Source: Nymphaea colorata (lineage: Eukaryota; Streptophyta; Magnoliopsida; Nymphaeales; Nymphaeaceae). From it: a stretch of 51,548 bases of DNA. Below, piece by piece: positions 11,228 through 22,833 of the stretch. The notes beneath the pieces are model-generated. The model was not told the origin of the DNA. It ran no database searches and was given only the letters and a program-made list of their open reading frames with translations. The position numbers and the translations under genes were made by a program. The stretch is from positions 1 through 51,548 of the forward strand of contig NW_022204549.1 in assembly GCF_008831285.2 (NCBI RefSeq). Direction: 5' to 3'. Numbering within the stretch: the first letter of the stretch is position 1; each line of letters opens with the position of its first letter.

Positions 11228-13030
11228 ATGGCTTTTGTCTTCGGAAAATCCCAGAAGAAAAGCGTCTTCTAAGCCAACAAGCGGATCCCTGGTCCGGGAT
11301 AATACGACGAGGCGGTTCGGTAGGTGAATGAGCACTCTGCTCCTTTCAACAGCTCCACCTTTAAGCAAACTTAGTTCGATGTCATCCCCACCAATACAGG
11401 ACCGGGATCATACAATCCCAAATACTCAAAATAGGTGAACACGTAGAAGAAATTGAGGATGACGAGCAGCTTCAACTCCAAGGTGGAGAGATTTAAGACA
11501 GAGCAGCACCAGCCAGAGAGCAAAAGAACATCAAGATCAAGGTGGGTCTCAGCGAGGAAAGCTAGCCGAGGAAGTACAAATCGCAATCGCTCAAGTAGAC
11601 TTATAACGAAGCCATGACCAAGACAAAATCCAAGATGGAGGCCATCCAAGACGCAATAACCAGCGCAAAACCAACTCTATCGGCGGAAATAAGAGTTTGT
11701 TCGCATCATCCTCTCCAATCCGCACAACACCGAAATGAACCACTCAGTCATCATGACAGCTCCATCGTGAGGAAATAAAACGGGCCTGGCAGCTACGATA
11801 TATAAAACGCCGCTCAGCACTGCACCACAAGAGCATGCATGTGGTCGACTGGTCTAAAAATACCATCAAGCGGTTCAAAACCTAAAAGAATAAGAATCCT
11901 GGGCCGGGACAGTATGAGCCAACCCAGCCAAAAGAAGCGTTTCGTCGAATTCAGCTCCTTTTGCCTTCCAAGGACTCAGATCCTACATGGACGAGGTGAT
12001 TTATAAGACCAAAATGCCATTCAAGGTAAAGGTAATTGAATAAAAACATCTGAAGGATCGTTATCCTGGTCCTGGACAGTACGATCCAAAGCTTACACAT
12101 CAAATCCTTTCACTATGGTGAAGAAGCTTTTGGAACGATGATTCACTAGGAGGGGCTTCGAACAACATCAATAATTCTTACCTGGACCTGGTACTATCAA
12201 TAAATGCCTCAAATAGCAGCAACATAAAAGAGTAGATAAAGAAAACAAGGGAGAAAATATTCGGGAAGAGTAAGATAAAACTGTAGAAAGTCTCAACACT
12301 GGAATAAAATCATAAGTAATAGATTAGAAAGCAGTGTATCAGGTAGATTTAGAATGAAGGAAACAAGTACTATTCCTTGGAAGAAAGATGCACATCCAAA
12401 ATTGGCAATTTTTCGCAGTCATAGCGTTTTAAAACGGAAGAAAACCAGAAAAAGCAGTGTTACCTGGTCCTGGCCAATACAAGATCAACAATAAAAGCGA
12501 GTAGAAGTTCGCAAGGGGAATTCAATACGGATTCAACTCCACTGCAGATAGACTCTTGGATATGAATGCACAGTAAAAAATCCCTTTTTACGATGTGACA
12601 GAAACGATATGGGGAAAAGGGCGCTGAGGATAAAGAAAAACATTTAAAATTTAAAGCAGATAGACATCGAAAAGCGCCCTTCAATTGCAAGTAAAGAAGG
12701 TTTTCCGAAAAAGGCCATACTGAGAAGAATGAGGATGAGCTTTTGGACATGAACTGGAACCTACAGAAGGCGCAGCACAAGAATACGACTCCACAAAAGG
12801 ACCAAACCGAGTATGATGTGCTGGCACACCGCTACAAGATAGACAAGCACTAGAACTCAGTGTTCAAATCTAAGTCCAAACGGGCATGGATGAACCCATC
12901 GAATGTGGTAGGTCCTGGTGACTACAACTATACAACTACGTTCTAGAAGAAGAGCTTCAACCAGGAATACCACTACAAGCCTCCGATTAAGATTCGGAGC
13001 ACTTATCGTACTCGCTCCTCCCTCAAATGA
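11228..13030 (+). CDS. SHIPPO/ODF3-type PG-rich axonemal protein, heavily frame-disrupted
   Basis: About 600 codons with eight scattered repeats of the sperm-tail PG-rich (STPGR) kind: PGPGQYDE, GPGSYNPK, GPGSYDIQ, PGPGQYEP, PGPGQYDPK, PGPGTINK, PGPGQYKI and VGPGDYNY. Such proteins line the inside of ciliary doublet microtubules. The frame changes at least ten times, almost always by one base and mostly without a 20-nt GT-AG segment; one candidate intron (11552-11571) is possible but unproven. The first 90 and last 60 codons are clean, and the total span is a multiple of three. It is either an unusually badly called region or a decaying copy; a second, better-preserved SHIPPO gene lies at 35325-36599. 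Confidence 0.75.
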
Positions 13031-13387
13031 TATCGCTATATATATTATATTGCCGTACCATCAATAAAAATAAAAAGGGAAGTGTAAAGCTGTATCATGA
13101 AATGCAGATCACAAATGCGGAGAAAGGGGAATTCGGGCTGAAAGATTGCGAAACATCCAAAATTTATGTGTTTTCAATTTTTAAATGATGATTCAAGTAA
13201 GAGATAGATCATTTGGAGATAAAATGATTAAAATTATATATTGGGGAAGTAAGATGTTAGGATGGAACCCCTTGGGGGTGATAAGGACGTGGTGGGGGAG
13301 CGGTGGGGGTTTTTTATGAGTTGTTGAGTTTATTGGCTTATAAATAATAGATAAGTTAGGGATAACTACTCATTTTTAAGTGAAAAC

Positions 13388-14083
13388 ATGTAGGAATCAT
13401 CATCCATGTAATCTCAATGCAAATTCTGCCGAAATCATAGCGTTTAGACTAGAATTTTGCTAAAAAGCCTATGCCGCAGATTGAAAAAATAATTGACGTC
13501 CATTGGAAGGGACTGTCATTCTGAGTATAAGAAAAGCGAAGGGAATGCATTCAAGCAGCTGATTAGGATCCTTTTCTCTTCTCTGGTGCCCCCAAATGAC
13601 GACTGCTAACATACCAGCTATTCAAAGTATACCGTCTTTACATAAGTTTCCTCGCATAAAAGCTGGGCATAAGCTTAAAGGATCTGTCATAGGTGAGTAA
13701 TCATCTGTGCTATTCGATGGCCTATTCGAACTACCAGTTGGAGCTGATCGTTGCTCAGGTCGATCTGGTCATATCTAGATAAAAAACGCTTCTGATTCGA
13801 TCGTGAGCAAGAGGGTGGAGATTGATAGGGAGAGTGAGGAAAGCAGCGCAAATGTGAGGCAGAGGAGGAGAAATGGGAAAAAAAGAGATTAAGAAATCGA
13901 TAAATAAATTAAAGATAATAATAGAAGAGCAATAACTCGATTGAGGTGAACGGCAACATGCCCTTGAAGCCGTAGGTGAGGTCGGAGATGAGCGCCTCTT
14001 CCATGTCGGATAACCCCATCAGCCACTATGGATATTATGTCCACTATCCCATCTTCTTCCACGCCAGTCACAACATCCATTGA
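13388..14083 (+). CDS. Hypothetical protein with Cys/His-rich N-terminus
   Basis: Three exons joined by removing 20-nt introns 13627-13646 and 13759-13778, plus one missing base near 13932, give 218 residues ending in TGA. The N-terminus (QCKFCRNHSVQTR) has a CxxC next to basic residues. A basic helical region follows (LLKSLCRRLKKQL), then FLAQKLGISLKDLSQ. The middle is very charged (RRRNGKKRDQEIDKQIKDNN) and the C-terminus is aromatic (SHYGYYVHYPIFFHASH). Basic helix plus CxxC could suit a nucleic-acid-binding protein, but I recognise no family. Splicing keeps the frame open across 0.7 kb, which supports it as a real gene. Confidence 0.65.
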
Positions 14084-15467
14084 TCTATTTAATCATTCCT
14101 TATTATCTTATACTAGCCACCCCTAACCATTCCATTAGCTTGAGCCAAAACGGCCTCTTCTTTCTCTGTTTTAAACGAATAAATTTATTTTGGCGGAGCA
14201 TAATGGTGAAATTAAAATAGTAGGCTTGACTTAGTGAAAAGTATCGTGGCGTATCATCTATTTGGACTTCAACTGGACGTTTGACGGATGATTATGGGGG
14301 TGGTATGAGGCTTATTGACATTTTAATGATCAAACCATTTTTAATGGCTTAAAATGGCATTTATCCAATTTTTATTAAGTTTAATATCCGTAAAAATGCA
14401 TAATTATAATGGCGAGGGCTAAAAACTAGCTGGATGGGAAATGGTTTGAAGAGAGTAATCAAAATCTCCCCCGCAGAACTTTTTTAATTTTTCAACCAAA
14501 TTAGATGCGGGGGTTCCTCTTGTCGATAATCACGATGCGGGTACTTGCTGCTGATTGCGTTGGAGTGAGGTGGTATTTGGCGTTGTTCTTATTATTGTTT
14601 AGTCAATATTAATTTTTGAATCATAATAATAAATTGGGACTTGTGAAATAAGGAATGAAAGAGCTGACGACTGCGAGTATTCCCCTGATAAAATCGCATC
14701 CTATGTCGATCCTGCAGGCTACTTCGGTGGTGGTGACGAGGATACGTTCGATCTAAGACCTTAAGAAGCTAAAATTGGAGGGAAATCGATTCAAAAAGGC
14801 AATGCTAATTCAGGACAAACTTATTGTTGACAATACGACCGTCCTTTATTGATAGTTTTCTCAATAAATTTGCCCTATTGAGTGTTGGAGGTGGAGGGAG
14901 GGCTGCTGGTGCCGGTTTTCGTAGATGGGCGGGGCGGGTTTTAAAACTGTATTTTAGGAATTTGAACAATATTTGATTCTAATTGGGAGATTTCTGGCCA
15001 AAGCGGCCCTTTCACCTCATTCTCCCCGTCAAATTATATGTTTTCCTCCAAAAATACCTATGAGAATCAATCACCCCCATAGTAATTTCCCGAGAACTCC
15101 AACAAAATCAAATGAAAAATGGTTTATTCGCTGGTCCAGATCGGCAGGAGGAACTAAAGACTTCTTGTGGAAAGTTTGATTAAAAATTGCTTCCAAAAAT
15201 AGTTGATTTGACTATTATTATTGGTTGGAATAAATACGATGGAGAAAATAAATGTCGAATCCTTGGCGAGAGGAGCATTTTGGAGAGGTAAGAGGGGTAC
15301 TCCTGCTCAAGAACTGTCAAATAAACTCCTTTTTAATTGTTTTGAATTGTTTTTTGTGGGACTCCCATGTCTAAATAAGATCCTCGATTTTTCGTGAAGC
15401 TACGGAACACTCCACAATACCCCTGTCCACTGTTTAGCAAGCATGCTCCATCTATCCGGCAAATCAC
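14084..15467. other. 1.4-kb spacer, largely without genes
   Basis: Apart from the doubtful small frame at 14655-14830, nothing is recognised. It is AT-rich with long T and A runs. It separates the 3' ends of two convergent genes, so no promoter is expected in most of it. Confidence 0.45.
14655..14830 (+). CDS. Possible small protein
   Basis: A 58-codon frame if one base is missing after the fourth codon. The readable part (CEYSPDKIASYVDPAGYFGG, then DEDTFDLRPQEAKIGG) looks protein-like, but the start is unconvincing and it could be the last exon of something else. No family recognised. Confidence 0.25.
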
Positions 15468-18216
15468 TCACTTTTTAATGAAAAACCAGTGAAATATATT
15501 CAAAGTCAAATCGAAGGTTTTTCTATACTAAACTAATATAAATTTTATTAGAAGCAATAATTAAAATATGGAAAAAATAAGTAAAACTGCCTCCCAAATA
15601 TTCAACCGTAAATTAAACAATCCGTAATCATCAAGTTTGACCATTGTACTCGTAAATTGCGCTGAGCTATGCGTAGGAGTGCTGCTTTTTAGCCATGTGA
15701 CTGCCTTTTTTATTATCAATGAGTATTCATTTGACAGATGTTGTCCCCCCAACCATTTTAGGACCAGAATGGTGATTGCCACAGCCATCTTTTCGCCTTT
15801 CGGCAAATCTTGAATTATTTTAGCATCGAATAATTACTTGAGGACTGCTTCGCTCGTCCAATATCCTTCGAAGTTTTGCTAAGCAATAATGAGGTCCAGT
15901 TGTGGGCAACTGCTGGTGCTCTTCTAATCAACAGCTCTTCTGTTACGTTCAGACATTTCCATTCTTGAGCTATTGTATAACTTCTTTTTTGATCTTTCCT
16001 TACTGCTGCTACTGCTGCTACTACTGTCCCTGAAGATTCTTTTTTTAGCTGAGTCAGAAAATATCTTACGCCGGCGTCGCTTTGGTTTGGACTCATCTGA
16101 ACTACTGTCACCTCTACTTCTAATTCTACTTCTACTTCTGTCTATGCTGATTTCTCTTGCAAAGTGATCCATTCCATATCTGTAATACCTGTCTCCTCCT
16201 CGTCCACGTGAAGCAGCTCTTCTTGAGACAGATTATATCTCTTCAAAGCCATCATCATTTAAATAGTGGTAATCGACATTCCTGCTTGATTTGTTCATAT
16301 GAGTGTTTTATATATTCATTTGAATTTTTCCTTTTTAGTTTATTTATTAAATTTTACCATCGGGAAGCTGGGTCTCTTAGCAGATAAAAGCAGTCTATCT
16401 TGAAAGGATCTGATGCTTAATTGACAAGTTTATAATTTATCTCTTCAAATCAACAACTTTCGCATAATAAATATTATCCTGCAGTTTTTTACTGCCATTA
16501 GAAGAGGACTAGAGAGCCTTGATTGATCGATAGTGTCCCATTTTGCCGATTAATGGAAAATTCGGAAAGGCATCGCTTATCTATACAGACGAGCTAAATG
16601 GCAAGTGGTTAAGTGAGTCCTTGTATGTGAGCTTAATTGTGGTTTTCTCTTTGAGAAGGCCTTTAAAGGTGATGAAGAAGTGAACCACGTCGTTTTTCAG
16701 GATGTATGGGATGCTGGAGGGGTTAGGAACAATGCTTTACACTAAAGATTTATCGTACTATAGTTCAATTTAGCTGACCACTGGGGAGAGCGAATTGTAT
16801 AGCAGCTGGATAACTTTGCTGGCGGGATCCTACCTCTCCTTGATAAGACGTAGCTGCCCCTCCCTTATTAAGCACACCCTATGATCAAATTGCGAGAAAC
16901 GCCAGAACCTACTCCTATCGAGTGCACACGAGAATATTTAATATTTTCTCTCACCAGCTTCACCACTTTATCCGTATTGGAGACCTCACCATCAGTGAGC
17001 AAAAATACCTGTTTGGGGTAACCGTCTATGATCGGACTGTGGAAAATCGACAATAGAGGTTCTTCGATTTCTGTTCCTCCCATATCTGCAGTAACTCCGC
17101 TCACATAGTCAGCCGCTATCTTTACTTTCTAGTTGCTGTTCTTCTCGGAAATGTTGAAAATTTGCTTCATGGTGCTGCCAAAGCTAATCACGTTGAAATA
17201 ACTATCCACAGGCAGGCTTTTCAAAAAAAGGAGGAGAGCTTTCTTGGCGCTGCTTATCTTTTAGCCAGCCATTGAGCCTGAACGATCCAGCAAGAAAATG
17301 TACTCTCCCTTCACACTGTCAAGCTCAGTTTAAAAGCTTTTATTATTACTCAAACTGCTTTTTAGGCATCCTATAAGTTGAGCGTGCAAAACTTGGGAAC
17401 AAATGAGACCATAACTGTAGTGGTTGCATCTGTTGCTCCTAGTGTGAAGCTGGGCAGCTCAAAATGGTCAGTAGTGTAAATGAAGCTAAAGTTATTCTTC
17501 AAGCAGCAGTTATCAAGTGTAAAGGTTAGTGAAGTATATCGTCGTTTGGGTTTATACTTTAAGGGCGTGAGATAATGAATGGAAAGCTTTGATTTTTCTG
17601 TTACTTTTGACTGAAAGGCTGAAATCCCATTAAAACTATCCTGAAACTGTTTTATACCTATTTCTAATGAGTGATGAAGTCCTGCTGTGGGATGGCGTTT
17701 AGGTATCGTGGGGTCATTCTAGTCTGCAGTTAGTAGAGTAGAAGGTATTGAGATGCAGTTTTAATTCCTCAAGGTAGCAGATATGATTTTCACGTCTGTT
17801 CCTGGACCTATGTTTCCAATTCGAACTGACATTATGTCTTTGCTTTCCTTACTTATTTAGCCATAAGCAGCTCTCCTGCCTTCTTTTACTGCGGTTTGGT
17901 ATTGCTTGTAGCTTCCTATTTCTCCTTAATTCTTCCCTCGATGACGTGCCTGCGAAGGCCGCAGTGAAACGATGCAGACATGCGGATGGAGGAACTGGGA
18001 ATCTGAATTGCACTTACATGAAATTGTCAGTATGGTTGTAATATACTTGGCTCTGACTCACATCTGCGATTCCATCTACGATATTTACTTCGTATCTAAT
18101 GCTCCTAAGAGGCAGTTCTCCCCAACATTCTGAGCTATTGATCTTTATTAGGAGTTAACCATTTCGAATAGGCCACAAACTCCATGTTAGCCGTCATTTA
18201 TGTCTTCTGCTTCCAT
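15468..18216 (-). CDS. VIT-VWA domain protein (ITIH / VWA5A-like)
   Basis: About 917 residues. The N-terminal VIT domain is visible as [35 protein letters not shown] and [16 protein letters not shown]. The VWA domain has an intact metal site, [11 protein letters not shown] (DxSxS), then [10 protein letters not shown] and [13 protein letters not shown]. The C-terminal part has [18 protein letters not shown] and the LDLIIAQQNFEGYW...AVTWLKSS region typical of VWA5A and the VIT-VWA half of PARP4. Such proteins mediate protein binding; no enzyme domain is seen. A stretch at about 15973-16160 inserts RS dipeptides, KRRRRK and an eight-Ser run, which looks like a nuclear or disordered loop. No introns found; five single-base gaps are needed. 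The last 50 residues are hydrophobic and the exact stop is uncertain. Confidence 0.85.
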
Positions 18217-19211
18217 GTTTGAAGTGATATCTCTTTTTATACTATAATACTGTAGCAGTTCCAAGCCTAATTAAACTCAATACATCTCTAACGATATTTT
18301 ATTTATTATGGTAGTATGGTATTGAGCAAGATGACTGGGCAAAGTTAATTGATTAAATATCTAATATTAATATTAATTGAATGATTATGGAAGATGATGA
18401 GACACTTAGCCAAATATGAACTGATGATCTGACATCCTTCGCCTGAGTCATCCATAATCAAACACATACAGACTCTCCTAACTGATATATGCCCTTTAAT
18501 ACAATAGTTTATGATCACAGTTGCTACGAGTGAAGCAAAATATTGAATACAGCAATTAAAATCGTTGATTTAAGCGAAAAGACCATTTTTTGTTGTTCAA
18601 CTGAGCTGTTTGCAACTATTTGGAGAAATATGCCCATTATTTTTGACCATTTTTTTAAAAGTTTCTTAGGTTTAAGGCTCGTTTCAAACCTACTAACGTT
18701 TCCATCTTGCTTTTTTCACATACATTCTCAACTTTAAAGTCCAACTGCCACCTAAGTTTCCTTTATTCTCGCCCATGCCAGCTTTTTATTAATCATTCAA
18801 TATTTTTAAGCCAAGAGATGAAAAGAGTATAGCTATGACAGCACAAGTGATGTTAGAATGTCCATTATCAAAAACTGATTCTTAAGTATCAATATGAAAT
18901 CGTTTTATATTGATCATTTTTCATAAACTATTCCAAAGGTAATTCAAGGCTCTGAGACAATAAACGTAACTTATTCTGATGTAACTAAAAAGAGCCAAGC
19001 CATGGGTGTATAAAGTCCGAAAGTATTAAGAGTCTGAAAAATGTAATTATTAAAGATGATATTTATTTTCTTTCCATGAAAATTACATCAAAAACACATC
19101 ACCCTCAGCTCTCTAGGGATCGTTCGGCATCATATAAGCTGCACTTTAGTTTATTCGGCCTCAGCCTATCATTTTTTTTATTAATTACTTCTTACGTATA
19201 TAATGCTTGAT
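18217..19211. other. 1-kb AT-rich spacer
   Basis: It lies between the start of the VIT-VWA gene and the end of the small gene at 19212. A stretch at about 18544-18837 lacks TGA on the plus strand but has no ATG start and no recognisable protein. No RNA gene identified. Confidence 0.45.
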
Positions 19212-19693
19212 TCACCTGGGAATAAAGTTGTTTTGCGTTGATGACCACTTTGCGAGGGAATTTATCATATAATTCGCATGGCCTTGATGTTTGCCTTAAG
19301 GACTTTGGTGAATCGTTGACAAATAAGTGAAAAAAGGGAAGATATAAGGCGGTTCTCTTGATTTTACCGTCATTTTGAAACTCCCATCACCCACAATCAA
19401 AATACCATCAAATTTCTTCTAATGCTTAAGGAGGGTCGCGATTTAAAGGAGGGGACGGTGATGGAGAGCTTTTTGCATCTTCGAATATCATCGAATCACA
19501 GTTACATTAATCTCGTTTGTTGAACTTACCTGGGTCCTCCTGATTATCTTACTCACTCCCTGCCGAATAAGGCCTTCTGAAGGAGTTTCACGAAAAAGAG
19601 GGGTCTTTTTATATGGCTTGGACTTGCCAAAGCGTCCTTCAGTAGTTTTTGTGGAAAAAAATATCAGAAATGAGCTGTTTACTTGAAATGCAT
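19212..19693 (-). CDS. Hypothetical small basic protein
   Basis: 153 residues after removing a 20-nt intron at 19537-19556, adding one base right after the ATG and removing one from an A run near 19423. Both halves read naturally: RFGKSKPYKKTPLFRETPSE, then after the intron DPGKFNKRDQCNCDSMIFED, a Ser-Pro stretch, and FDGILIVGDGSFKMTVKSRE. I recognise no family. It is divergently arranged with the protein kinase, only 46 bp between the two start codons, so the two must share a promoter region. Confidence 0.55.
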
Positions 19694-19739
19694 TGTTTAT
19701 TTCCTTTTCTTATCATTATTAATTTAAAATAAAACACCT

Positions 19740-21010
19740 ATGAACTCTGAAAAACTTCTGTCAATTCCACTACTAAAGCAAATGTCCTTGAACGTACTCG
19801 AAGAGATCGAATATTCCGAAATCATACTAGAAGCTCACGCCAAAATCTAAGAAAAAATCTATGATATTGTTCTTGTTGATGACCTGATAATGGTCTACTC
19901 TACTCAAGAGGACGGATCTGTCCCCCTGGGTTACGCTCGACTGGACTTTTCCTTGAAATTTTAGAGGATCTTCTCTGTCAAGGTACCTTTGGTGATATTT
20001 AGAAATTTAATGAAAGAGAGCTAAAGGGATTCAAGCTGACCAACGATTTCGGTGAGAATGTTTCCTTCTTTATCGATTTCCCCAGCCTGGCTAACCTCTG
20101 GATCAGCCATTTATCGAAGATGATAAATGAGGGCGGATTTCACAATTCCTACAAGCCGGTTCGCACTCTCGGAAAGGGAAGCTTTGCAACGGTCTACTAA
20201 ATAGTCCGTCTCGATGATGGCCAGCGTTTCGCAGCTAAGGTTTTTTCAAAGGAAAATATAAAGAATAATAGAAGCAAAATGAGCAGCTTTATGAACGAAT
20301 TGGAAATATTGAGGTACATTGAGCACGCCAACTTGCTCAAATTGGAAGGAGTCTTTGAGTCTGAGCACAGCTTTATGTCATCATGGAAACATTAGGAGGA
20401 GGAAACCTCTTCGAACACCTCATCAAGAGAAAAACTGGACTCACTGTGGAGGAAATCAAGAAGATAATGGCCAGCATCCTCAGAGGATTGGCCGAGCTGG
20501 AGGCAAATAACATTGTCCACAGAGATATAAAGCTGGAGAACCTTATGCTCCGATAGAAAAACAATATCTAGCCAGTAATCGTTGATTTTGGCTTGGCTGT
20601 TCACGAAGATGATAAGACTACATTTACTATCAATGTGGAACTCCCGGCTATCTATCTCCATAGGTCCTTTCCATCAAAAAGGGAGAGAAAATTACATCCA
20701 AAAGCGACATCTTTTCTGCTGGTGTTGTGCTTCACGTATTGTTATTAGGAAAATATCTGTTTGAAGGTAAAACTCCAAAAGAAGTCTTCTAAAATAACAA
20801 GATGATGAAGTTTGACCTCTCAAGCCTTAGTACGAAAAAATGGACAAGCAAATGATGGAATTATTGCGAGCCATGCTTGAAACGGACCCTTAGAAGCGTA
20901 TCAGTGCCAGTGACTGCCTAAACCACGCTGCCTTAAAGCCATAACACGCAGAATGTGAATAAAAATTTCAGCTTTCGCCAGCCAGTACAAATTCTGATTA
21001 TCAATTCTGA
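19740..21010 (+). CDS. Serine/threonine protein kinase with N-terminal PH-like region
   Basis: 417 residues. Residues about 25-130 resemble a PH-like fold (DIVLVDDLIMVYST, VSFFIDFPSLANLWISHL). The kinase domain follows with glycine loop TLGKGSFATVYQ, lysine in FAAKVFSKEN, catalytic loop VHRDIKLENLML, VDFGLAV and GTPGYLSPQVL. All catalytic residues are present; the usual APE is SPQ. This is a CAMK/AGC-like Ser/Thr kinase. The C-terminal lobe ends KRISASDCLNHAALK. A 20-nt intron at 19983-20002 splits the PH-like region. Three single-base gaps (near 20372, 20627 and 20829) fall inside conserved kinase sequence. A GT-AG 20-mer at 20351-20370 encodes the conserved VFESEHS loop and is not taken as an intron. 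Confidence 0.9.
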
Positions 21011-21157
21011 GTAATCAGGGAAGGAGGCCTCAATAAAATAGCCAAAAAGGTTATTTTTTATTGATTGATCTTATCTCTTCTTAGTCACTATTTACGTTGG
21101 ATTATAATCTCTTCTTGCTGGTTTTTAAATGGACTGCCTCTTTTTTATAATTGATAG

Positions 21158-21948
21158 ATGATAAGCCGAAGGAAGTGGAAGCGAATACTCGAGAAGGAGG
21201 AGAAGAAGTCCGCACTTTTCCTGTGGATTTAGAGTGAGCTCTCCAAGATCAACTACGACCTCACCGATCAATACTGCAGATTCCATGTCAGAGATGTGGT
21301 TGAGCAAAAGGGGACGTGCCTCATCATCGAGCTTTTTATCCAACCGCTCACTGGTGGCTTTTAGGGCATTGATTTCAGGCCAAAGATATTTATTTCAAGC
21401 TCAAACTTCACCCACAGCCACGTATCTACAACGACGCAGACTCTTTCATCCGAACATCAATATGCTTACCTGCGAGATGTATTCCCCGAGATAGTTAAGG
21501 ATTGGAATCCAACTCAATAATTCGTCACTATTTTTCACAATTTGAAGTACATAATCATTGAACCTAATTTGAAATTTGTTCCTAACACTGAGTTCAATAA
21601 GCGGTCAGCCTGGAACTACCACTTCAACAAAAAGAACTACCGCAACCTCATCATCGAAAACTGTCCTCTTTACCTGTAGACACTGGTTGGGAATCAATTC
21701 GACAAGCATCGCTAATCCCAGATGGAAATCGAGGAAAGCTATGAACACACATTGACTATCATTAGGAGGACTACTGGAGTATTGAAGTGCTGACTGTGAG
21801 GAGGGGGCTTCAGAACAACGTCGGACAGTGCGACTTTGACGATGAAGAAAAAAGTATACTTCTGCTGACCAAGCAAATCAAGTGTTTGGATATGAACGAG
21901 GATGTAGAAGGCAGTTGCCTGGCAGAGTATTAGACCATGAATGAGTGA
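21158..21948 (+). CDS. E2 ubiquitin-conjugating-like (UBC fold) protein
   Basis: 264 residues. A UBC core is visible: SELSKINYDLTDQYC, LFIQPLTGGF, DIYFKLKLHPQPRIY, then FHPNINMLTCEMYSPEIVKD with WNPTQQF and LEPN-like IIEPNLKFVPNTEFN. The order and the HPNI and W-P landmarks match E2 enzymes, closest by eye to the NEDD8 E2 (UBE2M/UBC12) type. The candidate catalytic Cys follows HPNI by four residues; E2s normally have about six, so activity is uncertain and it could be a variant (UEV-like). A C-terminal extension of about 95 residues (RGLQNNVGQCDFDDEEKS) has no assigned function. Four single-base gaps are needed and none coincides with a 20-nt GT-AG segment. Confidence 0.75.
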
Positions 21949-22048
21949 TAAGCATGCAGTTTTTACTAATCATTCAGTAGTGTACCTAAGGTTCCGCCTA
22001 CTCCTCCCCTTCTGCTGCTTCTTATTGATGTCTTCGATAGGGAGGATG

Positions 22049-22752
22049 TCAAATTAATAACTCGGCCACTCCCATCCACTTAAATCTCTGCTTTTTTCGT
22101 TACCCTACTAATGCTATTAATGCTTGCTTGGTTCTCTGCTACTCGATTTATCTTTGAATAGAGCAGAATTCTAACTACTTTTGCTTAAATGAGCAATAGA
22201 TAATGCGGATCGGGGTCTATTGCACAGAGTGATTACCATTTCTGATTCTTTCTTCTGCCTTTTGGTTTGTGTTCTGAGAATTTGATTTTGGTATTTTCGA
22301 CTACCAGATCAACTTTTTGCGTTTGTTCCTTACTATTGGATTGTTAAACTGGCTAGTTCTGTTGCAAATCTAGTAATATCCGTATGCTTCATTTGGATTG
22401 AGTTCTTTTTATGGTTCCGACGACCGTTTTCCTCGCCCTTGGGGTTCTTAGTGGCGTTCTTCAGCTTCATCTTGATGATCTAAATTAGGTCAGAACTCTT
22501 GATCGGCAATAGCTATCGAATTGTCTCAGGCTCGTCCTTTCTCTTGGAAGGAGAGGGGATAATCTAACGCTTATGGTCTGACAACTTCCTTAACTAGCGA
22601 ATGCTTTTGTAATTGGTTATATCTCTGTTAGATTTAGAGCGGATGTCGATGAGAACAGGAGACTAGTCGGATTGCCTGTGACAGTATGAGTGAAAATTGG
22701 CAAGGGTCTTCTTGAACTTTTCAGTCCTGTGGTAATCATTCAAGCCATTCAT
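22049..22752 (-). CDS. Hypothetical basic, Gln/Lys-rich protein
   Basis: 234 residues from ATG 22752 with one missing base in an A run near 22318. An upstream start at 22802 or 22820 would need another indel. It opens MNGLNDYHRTEKFKKTLANF and continues with SPSKRKDEPETIRQLLP, IIKMKLKNATKNPKGEENGR and many Gln codons spelled TAA/TAG. It is strongly basic and probably disordered towards the C-terminus. No family recognised. Its 5' end lies close to the 3' end of the R2 gene on the same strand. Confidence 0.6.
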
Positions 22753-22833
22753 CCAAGCGATAAGCAGTTGGCTTTGTAGTGTAAATGATAATTTTATGAC
22801 ATAAAAATAGGTTTTATCATAAGTAAGCTTTCA

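Noticed and set aside
15561-16172. Two or three separate small genes in the RS-rich region
   Set aside because: With TAA/TAG as Gln the reading frame is continuous with the VWA domain upstream and with the typical C-terminal VIT-VWA region.
20351-20370. 20-nt GT-AG segment inside the kinase gene
   Set aside because: It encodes the VFESEHS loop expected in kinases at this place; a missing T just downstream explains the frame change better.
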